From contig NW_006768765.1 of assembly GCF_000204055.1 (NCBI RefSeq), positions 3,796,484-3,860,483 of the forward strand: DNA of 64,000 nucleotides, written 5' to 3'. Positions 25,836-35,139 of the stretch are shown here, in pieces (position 1 is the stretch's first letter; the number at the start of each line of letters is the position of its first letter). Origin of the DNA: Melampsora larici-populina 98AG31 (lineage: Eukaryota; Basidiomycota; Pucciniomycetes; Pucciniales; Melampsoraceae). The notes beneath the pieces are model-generated. The model was not told the DNA's origin. It ran no database searches and saw only the letters and a program-made list of their open reading frames with translations. Position numbers and translations under genes: made by a program.

Positions 25836-26479
25836 GTCTGATGTATGAGCTATGTATCAAAGAGTCTAGACAGTCGTATCGATGTGATCACACTTCAATG
25901 TCTAGACACGAGTGTTGATAGCCTCTTGAACCAACCACTCAGTATGTGGGATGTATTAGATTTGATGTTCGGAACTTTTCAAATCGCCAGACAAGCCGAT
26001 TCTTCGCGGGAAGTGAGACTCTAAGCTGAAAATGCACGTCTCAGAATTGAGAAAGGATGGTGCTTAATGAAGCATGAAGCATGAAGCATGCAGGACAAGA
26101 TTCAAAAGGTGTTACAAATTTCAGAGTCAAAAAGAAAAAAACAGTCAATAGAAAATTGAGATAGAAGGAAACTAGTACATGTAGCTCATGAAGCAATCTG
26201 ACACTGACTTTTTGATTGAATTGTAGGCCCTATAGAATATTTAGATGTCACACACTACATGAATCTGCTGATCACACGTTATCAGAAAATAAGAAATCAA
26301 CCCGATGAACACTTATCAAAGTATGCAGTCTAGAAGTTGGTATGGTGATGTTGTACTCCAACATTCCCAATCAGAACGGCGGCTTCATCCCATACTCATC
26401 ATCAAACCTTCCACCTTCAAGACAGCCATAAGTTATAACTAAGGTTTGAAAGAAGTGCATATTGATAAGTTAATTCATC
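25836..26479. other. Non-coding spacer in the CACTA element
   Basis: About 640 bp upstream of the transposase and downstream of cargo gene D. It includes a short run of AGCATGA-type repeats near 26071-26090 and no supported gene. Confidence 0.5.
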
Positions 26480-27373
26480 TCACTTTTTGGACTTAACCAG
26501 GTCCTTGATGACCCAGTAATGATAACCTAAAACTATTGGTTCTGCGTCTTCGGCCAAGGGTTCTTCACTAACATATAAACGATAAATACTAATGTAATGT
26601 GCTAGCCGTAAAACTGGAACATTCAAAAAGAGTTCGGGGTGGTAAGCTTGAATAGCATGTCGCAGCTCGTTGATACTAAGTCTTGTCACCATTGTCTTCT
26701 GAACAGCCCGCGGTCTCTTTGAAAACTTATCTTTCTGAGGTAGTTCAAGGGTTGGATTTATGTAATGTTTGTAAAGAGCTAATACTTCGTCCTTGAGTGC
26801 CACTGGAGAGATGTTGACTCGGCGATCTTTCTTCGCAATGATACTTTTAAGCATGGCAATGGTTGTCTTGCGGTGAAGTGGGTGATAGTCTACTGTTGGA
26901 TCATCAGTATCCATTTCTTCATCAGATGGCGGAGGTGGTGAGCAGAATGCGGATAGCTTTGGTAATAAATCATCTCTAAATGCTTTCTTCAATTCTTCTT
27001 TTTTGTCGGTCGGAAGCAAACTGGTTTCAGGATTGAAATGACGTAAAATATTGTAATATTTGAGCTTTGTGTGTTTATGCTTGCTGTTGGTCTCCCAGTC
27101 ATGTTCAAGAAACGTTTGCAAATCTGGGTGAAGCTTCTGTACAGCACGGTATAAAGGATGTTGGGTGATATCGGGATGTTTCGGCAAGTTGGTAGAGTTT
27201 CGGGTTGGTGATTGATCAGTGGTAAAACTTGGGTAATGAGCATCGTGTGGCGAACTGATCTCGCCTTTGGCTGAAACAGGGTTGACATCCGTTTTGGTTT
27301 GAGTACTCCCTCCGCTTAACTTGAATCTAGTTTTCGGATCTGCTGCAGGGGTCTTGCTCCCATTGCCTGGCAT
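26480..27373 (-). CDS. CACTA cargo gene D, unidentified
   Basis: I do not recognise this family. A single uninterrupted frame of 297 aa starts at ATG 27371-27373 and ends at TGA 26480-26482. The first 60 residues are Ser/Thr/Lys-rich and probably disordered. Two segments, HPLYRAVQKLHPDLQTFL (about residues 74-91) and ELRHAIQAYHPELFLN (about 232-247), resemble each other and the segment in cargo protein B. Between them is an acidic loop (PPPPSDEEMDTDDP) and a Lys/Arg-rich stretch. The gene is nearest to the right end of the transposon, reads inward, and is in the same direction as the transposase. There are no membrane segments or secretion signal. Confidence 0.75.
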   Translation of the reverse strand: MPGNGSKTPAADPKTRFKLSGGSTQTKTDVNPVSAKGEISSPHDAHYPSFTTDQSPTRNSTNLPKHPDITQHPLYRAVQKLHPDLQTFLEHDWETNSKHKHTKLKYYNILRHFNPETSLLPTDKKEELKKAFRDDLLPKLSAFCSPPPPSDEEMDTDDPTVDYHPLHRKTTIAMLKSIIAKKDRRVNISPVALKDEVLALYKHYINPTLELPQKDKFSKRPRAVQKTMVTRLSINELRHAIQAYHPELFLNVPVLRLAHYISIYRLYVSEEPLAEDAEPIVLGYHYWVIKDLVKSKK

Positions 27374-28190
27374 TTTAGACCGAAGGTAAATGGTGACAAG
27401 GTTTTAGGAAGTTGTTCGAAAGGAATCTGTGGAGCTCAACTATTTGTGAAAACCAAACGGTTAAGTTTGAAATTATCAGTTGTGAGCTTTTCCACGATCT
27501 AATAGAGAATATAAAGCAGGAAAACACACATACGTCTATATATAAGAAATCATAAACGTAGTAATCACCCCTTGTCAAGACGACTGATGAACAAGCTTCG
27601 ACGATAAAACTTGTTATATGATGATGAAGTTTTCTAATTCAACCAAAAATTGCTCTGATTGAAAGGAAGATGGAGATCGCGAGTTCGCCGGACTTGGTGG
27701 AAGAGGGACAAGACTAAGGTTAGATTTATACAATGAATGTCATGGTTCTGATCTATTTGGGCATAGCAAATCAAGGGCAATAGTCTGCTTGACTTGTCTT
27801 TATTGCCGGTATAAAAAACTAATTACATAACTGTAGTATGATCTCCCGTGAAAGGAAAATATTAGGGAAAATGTACATATGTAGTGGGGCTCACATGGAT
27901 GCGGTCTTTTGAAATCAATGGCGATCGGTAGTATTTCATCCAACACGTTCCATGGAGAGCTTTGGAATTTGGAATCGAAACGCTGATGATCCCCACTACC
28001 GTAACAATCAGCTTCAGAGGAATGAAAGAACAACTAATCTTGTTGGTGCTTTCCTTTCATCTCGGGCTCATGTTACGGAATACATTGACGTGCCTCTCAC
28101 AAATGGTGTTGGTGTTTGTCTAATTAGTACATGCTGTTTGCATAGGCGGGACCCTCAATGTGTAAAGTCATTAAAGCCACAGATAATTTC
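27374..28190. other. Right subterminal region of the CACTA element
   Basis: Non-coding, about 800 bp between cargo gene D and the right inverted repeat. It probably includes the promoter of gene D and transposase-binding subterminal sequence. Confidence 0.5.
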
Positions 28191-28290
28191 AAAATCTGAG
28201 TCACAGATTTTTAAAGTTTTCTGTAGTCACACAATTTACAGTACCCGGGTTTTAATTTTCTGCCCGGAAAATATTAAGTTTCGGGTAGTG
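28191..28290 (-). repeat. Right terminal inverted repeat of the CACTA element
   Basis: Inverse of 14109-14208, ending GTTTCGGGTAGTG and followed by the TCA duplication at 28291-28293. Confidence 0.93.
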
Positions 28291-29994
28291 TCAGCTGGAA
28301 TAGGCTTGCACAAATATTATTCTGAACTCATTTTCAAATGCCACCCGTTTTCCCAAGGAGTTTTAAGATTGTGTTTTGACCAAGTGGCAATGTTGTAGGT
28401 GTTCTTTTGAAAATATTGGATTTGAGGCTGCTATAATCTTTATTAAAAGTATAACCTGATATGTTTGTAATGTGTGACACTAATGTATGTGGAGCATGAG
28501 GATCAGTCTGCACATGCTACAATCTTGGTTATATACTAGAACCATCTGCGTTTTAGTGGCACACCATTAAGCTCATAACGGAGACACTCTTTGTTTCACT
28601 GTAGATCAATGAAAATTTCAAAGTCATGTCTCTTCAAATTTTAGAATTCATGAGTACCCTATTAAAAATCAACGACCAGGTGATTTGGGGGTCTCAACAG
28701 GAGTCATTTAATTATTGTTTCCTGATGAGTGGTTGGGTTCAGGATGAGGACAAAACTAAGTGACTTGGTCTTGCCATGAATCAGATGAAAGCTCCTGGCA
28801 ATCATTATTTTCAACAAGCAAGTTGACAGTTTGAGACCTGTTTGATCACTCAAAATCCCATCTGTTCAACCCAAACATCCAAAAAGTATAATATTGTGAA
28901 AGCTTTGTTTACCTGTCTATTATTTCTTTGCCAGCTATTCTGAGCGCTCCCCTTTATACCTTGTAAGTAAGCCAAAATAATACTGCAACCTACTTTCCTG
29001 TTATGGAAATCTTTTGTGGAAAACGTAAGTATGAGGTATGAGAATATGTATGTAGATCGTTGGCTGAGGAAATATGTAGAGCAAAAGAAAAATCACAAGC
29101 TGGCCTTACCATACGTCTAAGTAAGTATCCTTCAAGAGATGAAAACTTTATGTTGAAATTGGTCCAAAAAACTATTAACTCTGAAGTTGGAAATTTAAAG
29201 CTCTGCACAAGAGTAATAGTTAATTAACTTATAAGGTATCAATATGGCAATGTAACTTAACACTCTTTTTTGGTTGGTAGATCATTGAAATCAATTTCCA
29301 TAGCGCTCTAGATGAAAACCCGGTGAGGAAAATTTCATAGGGTCATGGAATAAGAAATTCCTCTACAAAAGTCGCGTCCTGTAGCGTCCTGTGGTACCAC
29401 CTTCCTTTTGTTGTATGTACAATTCAGGTGAGAATCAGATCTGTTCAGATGCAAGCCAAAGTACAACAGGGCATTAGAATGCGGTAGGCACTTATATGTT
29501 GGTTTTGGGGTACAGATTGATATAAAGGGATGAATCGTCGTTTATCTTCTTGGTGGCCCTTCATCCGAGTTCGATCAGGCTTCGTGATTGGTGATCTCGG
29601 GCTTGGGTTAAAATTCCTCCTTTGTCACGCGCCGATCGATTGTTGATTGCCGACAACAAAGACGAAAGAAGTCTTAACGCGTCGAAGCAAGCTTAGCAGA
29701 AACACCTTTGTGGAAGCATCAAGAGGATCTGTAGATGTCCATGTGCTAGTCTGTTACCTGGCCTACGCTGTGTAGATGGAAGCTTTGATGACGAAAAACC
29801 TTCGATCGTCTGATCAAAGTAAGACTCTCCTCACGCCAGATGCCACCCTGACTTTTTTGGGGTTTGATTCTTTGTGAAACATAATGATCCGAGACCTGCT
29901 TGGCTTTTAACTTTTCCATTTCCAATATATATATATATATGCAGCTTGTCAGAGCAATGATACCAATAAACATAACCCAGAGATAATTTCTAAG
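28291..29994. other. Intergenic, right flank of the CACTA element
   Basis: AT-rich, with no supported gene. A TA microsatellite lies near 29926-29941, shortly before the Cys-rich secreted protein gene. Confidence 0.5.
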
Positions 29995-30652
29995 ATGTTT
30001 TTCACCACTTCCTTATTTATCACACTCACTTACTTTATTCTACCAGTCATCCTACTTCCTTCTCAACACCCTACTCTGTCTAACAACCCTACTCCGAACC
30101 AATGTAAGATAGAGTATACAAGTGGATCATGTAAGTCAATGTACTTTTTTCCCTTTTCATTCATTTAAACTTCAAATCTGATCTTACAAAATTTCTTTTT
30201 TTTTTCGTCACTTAAAAGCTTGTAATGGATTACCTTGTAGTGGACCTTGTTATAGTAATCGATCAAAGAAGTCCAAGGTTTTAACTTCAACTGGTGTTGA
30301 TTGTCGATTATCCAATGATACTTCACCATGTAACAACATCACCTGTATCAATTCATTAAAGAAAATCGAGTGTGTTTCGTACAAAAGAATTGCTCAAGAA
30401 CATTACAGTCAGTCCTTTATAACTTCCAAATGACTCAGTTATTGTCACGAATCTTGATTTGGTTCTGACGGCGTTTTTCTTTTGTAGATTGTATGGACAC
30501 CTTCTCCAACGCCTATACTTGTAGTAACGTATTCCATATAATGGGTAAGTACTTTTCAAAGCCGTGTCAGTTAAGAGGTAGCAAGTAAACTGATGAGATC
30601 CATCTCCTATCAAATAGTCTGTGACAGCTGTGCGCTGAACCTTCCCAGCTAA
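29995..30652 (+). CDS. Small Cys-rich secreted protein (candidate effector)
   Basis: Four exons, 29995-30130, 30219-30407, 30488-30544 and 30618-30652, join in phase to give about 138 aa. The N-terminus MFFTTSLFITLTYFILPVIL is a clear signal peptide. The mature part has about a dozen Cys, with spacing such as SCNGLPCSGPCY and TSPCNNITC, and ends in VCDSCALNLPS. There are several potential N-glycosylation sites. Size, secretion signal and Cys content fit the small secreted proteins that rust fungi deploy during infection; the effector role is inference because no family is recognised. The high Cys density makes a disulphide-stabilised extracellular fold likely. Every exon contributes Cys, which supports the splice model. 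Confidence 0.75.
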
Positions 30653-31004
30653 AGAATTTCTCGTGATTTGTCTTGATCTCTCATTCATCACATTCTTCAT
30701 CTTTCAAAGTCTGAGCCTCAAGACGATTCCTCAAACTCAGATAGATAAGCATGATTGCCGAATTTCTAGCTATCTCGCATTTGAATGCGTCTTGAATGAC
30801 TTCTCTTTCCAAAGAAGATCACACAACTTTAACTCTTGTACACATCATAAACTTTTTCAATGATTTTTTTCTTTTCATATTACAATTGCTTTAAATTTAT
30901 TCACTATATATACTTTTTTATAAAAAAAAGAATCTTTTAAGATCCTATTTTTTTGAAGCCAGAATCAAGTTCAATTAAGTTTTTTTTTGCCCGAGAGTGG
31001 TGAG
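30653..31004. other. Intergenic, convergent 3' ends
   Basis: About 350 bp between the secreted-protein stop and the Mdv1-like stop; AT-rich with A and T runs, probably 3' UTR. Confidence 0.5.
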
Positions 31005-33428
31005 TTAAATTGACCAAACTTTACATAATCCATCTTTACCACCTGAAATTAAATATCGATCTAAATATCTTAATCTTTCAACCACATCTAAATGTCCATT
31101 CCCTTCATCAATCTTAGAATGTTCTAATGTGGTACGATTATAAACCTAAGAATCCCCAAAATCAGAAAAAAAAATCTCATCAGGTATTCCTTTCTAATGA
31201 GAAGTAAGCAAACAAAAGGTAACTTTATTTTCTTGGTTTTACTTACGTTTATATGATTTGTACCTGAAGTTGAAATGATTTTTCTACTATCAAATTGTAA
31301 TGAAGTAATTGAATCAAAATATTTAATCGTATCAGATATAGTTCCCGTCCTTAAATCCCAAACCTATTCGCCCCCACCAAAAAAAAACATATCAGCAAGG
31401 TAAATCAACAATCAGTCAAAAACAAATTGAACTGAACTTTGATTGTTTTATCTACACTACCACTAATTAAATGCATTTCATCAAATTGTAAACATCTGAT
31501 TGGTCCAGTATGTCCCACCAAAGTACGATGAGCTTGACCAGTTCTCACTAAAAAATGTCCTTGTAACCAATCAGTAATCCAACCAAAAAAAAATACATTT
31601 TTTTCTTCTTAAAGAATTCGAATTGAAAAAAAACACTCAACTATCCCACATTCTTACACAACCATCAGCACTACCACTAGCCAAAGCATAACCCCAAAAC
31701 TGAATCCCACCCACAAAATCATTCTCTGCATCATCTTCATATACGATTTCTTCTTTAGAATTCAATCTTGAATCGAAATCGAAATCGGTGATAGAAGAAC
31801 TAGGTTGTTTAAGTTTAGAAGATGTAGTTGAAGGTGGATGATAATGTTGCATGGCCCATAGGATATCCATCGTTAGGAGGTTTTGACCGGTTTCTAGGTC
31901 CCATTGTCGGATGGTTTTATCGGTTGAACCGGTTACCTATTTTTATCAAAACATGATCATCAGAAAGGTCAAGAATACTTTCGAAAAAAGAGAGAAAACT
32001 TACAAGACATGTATGGTCGAAATAGAGAGCTGTAATAGGTTGAGTATGACCTTCTAGTTTTCTAACACAAGGACTTGTAAGTTTTTCTACATCTGGATCA
32101 TCACCATCATCTTGATTTGATTCTCTTTGATTTGAATGATTAAAATCATCTGGATCAATAGATAAATCCCAGATTCGAATTTGACCATCAATACCTGCTG
32201 TAATACAAGTTTGATCTTCAACCTGTAAACACTTGACCATTCCTTTATGTCCGATTAATTCTTGAATTTCATCACCTGAGACTAAATCCCATACTTTTAA
32301 ACTTTGATCAAATGATGCTGAAATTAATTGTCCATAAGGAGTTGTGAAGTCTAAGGCACTGATCGGTTTAGTATGTCCTTTTAAGGTCATGAAGGATACG
32401 TTCTTGGGTAGTTGATCGTGTTCTGATGGTAAAAATGCTGGTCCTCTACGTCTTCTAGAAGTAGTAGAAGGAAGTCTAGTAGGTTGAAGTCGATGATTGC
32501 CAGTATGACTACCACTTTTAGATTTCTTTTCTCTTTCGATTAACCTATCTTCAACTCCTTCAAATTCATCTATCAATTCTAATTCTTCTTCTTTTAAAAT
32601 CAATAAAGATCTTTCTAAATCTTCTTTAATTTTTAATAGTTTTGAAATCTTTGAATCTATTGTATTCAAATCTTTTGTAACTAATTCTTTACGAATTTTT
32701 AAATTCGATTGATCTTTTATAATCTCATTTAATTCTAATTTCAATTCTTCTATGGTCAATTCTTCTACTTCTACTTCTTCTATCAATGAACTTTGTTGAT
32801 TTTTGTTTGAAAGTCCGATATCAGTTTTTCTTCTATAATTCGGTTTACGATTCTTAGGTTTCACTATATTTTCAGTCTTGGCAATACTTTTTCTAGATCG
32901 ATTTCCAAGTCGACCAGTTTCTAATTCTAATTTTTCATATAATCCTAATGAATCAGATTCAATACCTAAAATCTTTTCACCAAGTTGAGCTCTTCTTTTA
33001 CGTCTGAAATGTTTAGATTCTAAAGAAGAAGGTAAAGTAGCCCGAAAGCCTGTCCATAGTGATAAACCTTGATCATCTATTGTTTCTATTGTAGAAGGTA
33101 ATTCTAATTGAAGTAATTGATCTATTTGATTTGAATCGGTTATAAGTAAATGGTTTAGATTGAACGGTTTTCCTCCTAACTTGTTGGGTAAGATCGTCTT
33201 GACTGTTCTTGTGATTAAACTTGGTGAGAATGATTGTTGTGATGGATTGTATAGATTTTGATGATTGATTAATGATGAATTGAATGAAGGGTTTGATAAT
33301 AATTTAGCATTCATCAGTTGTGGTGCTATTGAGTTTAAGATTGATTGATGATGAGATTTGATTGGGTTTTGAGTTTGAGTTTGATATGAAGTTGAAGTTG
33401 AAGTGGATTGAATGGGTTCTGTTCTCAT
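31005..33428 (-). CDS. MDV1: Mdv1-like mitochondrial division WD40 protein
   Basis: Adaptor that recruits the dynamin Dnm1 to Fis1 on the mitochondrial outer membrane. Exons 32004-33428, 31642-31936, 31438-31547, 31247-31363 and 31005-31145 give about 695 aa. The N-terminal region contains [12 protein letters not shown] and a basic [11 protein letters not shown] motif typical of the fungal Mdv1/Caf4 group. A long coiled coil follows (about residues 215-300), then seven WD40 blades including [39 protein letters not shown] and [13 protein letters not shown]. Blades 4 and 6 are degenerate. A Ser-rich insertion lies between blades 3 and 4. The start is the first ATG (33426-33428) of the long frame. 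All introns sit within the propeller and preserve phase. Confidence 0.88.
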
Positions 33429-33621
33429 CTTGACTGCTTCGATTGTCAACTTTTGATTGATTGATTGATAAGTTGATAAGTTGATTTGATTATTGAAAAG
33501 CTTTGAAGTTGATTGGGTTTTACTAATTTTGAAACATGCTGAGCTGAAACTTCAATCATCGATCGTACTTTTGTACTGAAATGACGTCACTCGTGTAAGC
33601 TGTACAAAAGTGACGTAACAT

Positions 33622-33706
33622 GGCCTTATGGTCTAGTCGTATGATTCTCCCTTTGGGTTCGCCTGAAGATTGGGAGAGGTCTCGGGTTCAATTCCCGATG
33701 AGGCCC
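33622..33706 (+). tRNA. tRNA-Pro (anticodon UGG) with intron
   Basis: The acceptor stem GGCCTTA pairs with TGAGGCC; the T-arm holds GGTTCAATTCC. The anticodon stem CTCCC/GGGAG encloses TTTGGG and T, giving anticodon TGG at 33654-33656. A 13-nt intron (33658-33670, TTCGCCTGAAGAT) sits after position 37, the canonical place for nuclear tRNA introns. A near-identical gene lies at 50746-50830 on the other strand. Confidence 0.9.
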
Positions 33707-34076
33707 ATTATTTTTGTGTTTTGATGCTCGATCCCATGCTTTCAAACGACTTGAAATATTCCAGCAATAACACAATGTGCATTGGAAATATGATTTGAGC
33801 TTGTTTTGTCAAGATCTTGTTGATTCTAGTCACACTGCAACTTTTTGATTTTGAATGAAAGATGAACTAAAGAAAAATCAACAAGTATCATCTAAGAATT
33901 CAAAAGAATCATTCCATTCTGTTTCATTTGCTCATCAACATTCCAAAAGAAATTCTCAACAATTTTTGCAATATATAACAAGCATATTCGATTTATTTAT
34001 AAACGAAGAAGATCCCATTCATGCCACTTGCGATTTATATATATATATATATATATCTTTTTTTTTGATTCAAAAA
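33707..34076. other. Intergenic
   Basis: About 370 bp with a TA microsatellite near 34039-34056 and no supported gene; probably the 3' UTR of the GET2-like gene. Confidence 0.5.
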
Positions 34077-35139
34077 CTAAGGTAAAAGAAACGAAACCCA
34101 ACCAAATTGATTAACAGTTTTCCAATCTAAATAAATCAAAAGTAATCCAACTCCAAAAACCAAACAACAAAAATGATTTAAGAATTGATCAAAGAAATCA
34201 AAATATTTAATTCCTATTGAAATTAAATTCGAGTATGGAGAAGGTAATGAACCGGCTAAAGTTCTTAACATTCCAGAACTTTGTGGCGTATTCTAATCAA
34301 TCAATCAATCAATCAATCAATCACAAAATCAAATATCAGTGATTTGGGAATTGGGGGATGATGGGATGGAGATTGGGCTTTACTCGTTTGAAAAACCATC
34401 GTGTGGCTTGTAAACTTAGTTCGATGGTTACAAACATCCAAAAGATTGGAGTAGGATTTAAGTTTGGATTCGTGATTCCTAATGCATGATCTGGGACTTG
34501 AAGAGTAGATTGAGAACTATAATCTACCGCACAAACCAAACCAAAAAACAATCAGCCCGATTCTGAAAATAGAACGATCTTTAAGAAGTAAGATATAACT
34601 GAAAATGATTTACTTGTATAAACTAATCCCAAGATAAATGTGATGGTTAGAATTGGAAAAATCGAATCTGTCCAATGACTAGAACTCATTGCTTGGTTGT
34701 TTGGAGATAAGTTGGATGGATCGAATTGGGTTTGGTTTTTGAATGCAGATGGATCGAATCCAGGTGGTAGTTGTAGTCCCATAGATTTCATCATTTCAAA
34801 CATACTATCATCCACAATCGAATCATTTCCTGGATTCAAAGATCCTAAATGACTAGATGGTGTTGAGATTGGTTGGTTTAGTTTCATATTAGAATCGGAT
34901 GAGTGCAAGGTGGGAGTTGAAGTCGTAGATAAGTTTGAGATATCGATTTCAGGTGGGTCTTGTGGAGTTTCAGTCGATGGAATAGGTGGTGATGATTGGG
35001 TTGATGATGGTGCTGGTTGATGTCCTTTCATAGCTCCTGTGATTTTAGCTAATCTATCATTTCCTTGTGTTAATAATTTTTGTTTTCTTGCTTCTGCTCT
35101 TTGACGAGCTGGTGAAGGTTGAGTTTCTGATTCTGTCAT
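34077..35139 (-). CDS. GET2: GET2-like ER membrane receptor subunit
   Basis: Subunit of the ER receptor that takes tail-anchored proteins from Get3. Exons 34614-35139, 34384-34523 and 34077-34292 give about 293 aa. The cytosolic N-terminus carries the basic helix ARQRAEARKQKLLTQGNDRL followed by AKITGA, the Get3-binding element seen in fungal Get2 proteins. A Ser/Pro-rich linker and MMKSMGLQLPPGFDP follow. Three hydrophobic segments are split over the exons: SIFPILTITFILGLVY, FWMFVTIELSLQATRWF and FLNHFCCLVFGVGLLLIYL. The three-helix topology matches the family. The second intron contains a run of TGAT tetranucleotides. Identity rests on the N-terminal motif and topology, as Get2 sequences diverge strongly. 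Confidence 0.75.

Larger units (their letters stand above)
14109..28290. mobile_element. Complete CACTA (EnSpm/CMC) DNA transposon with cargo genes
   Basis: The left end starts CACTACCCGAAACTTAATAT at 14109 and the right end is its inverse, ending at 28290. The terminal inverted repeats are about 100 bp (14109-14208 and 28191-28290) with a single mismatch that I can see. The trinucleotide TCA flanks both ends (14106-14108 and 28291-28293), the 3-bp duplication expected of CACTA elements. The interior holds a Tnp2-type transposase on the minus strand and four further genes: three forward (14611-16201, 17448-18370, 19477-22106) and one reverse (26480-27373). All five read without visible lesions, so the copy looks young and possibly autonomous. 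Length is 14,182 bp. Confidence 0.93.

Noticed and set aside
29926..29941. TA microsatellite as possible transposon target cluster
   Set aside because: No insertion is associated with it; an ordinary simple repeat.
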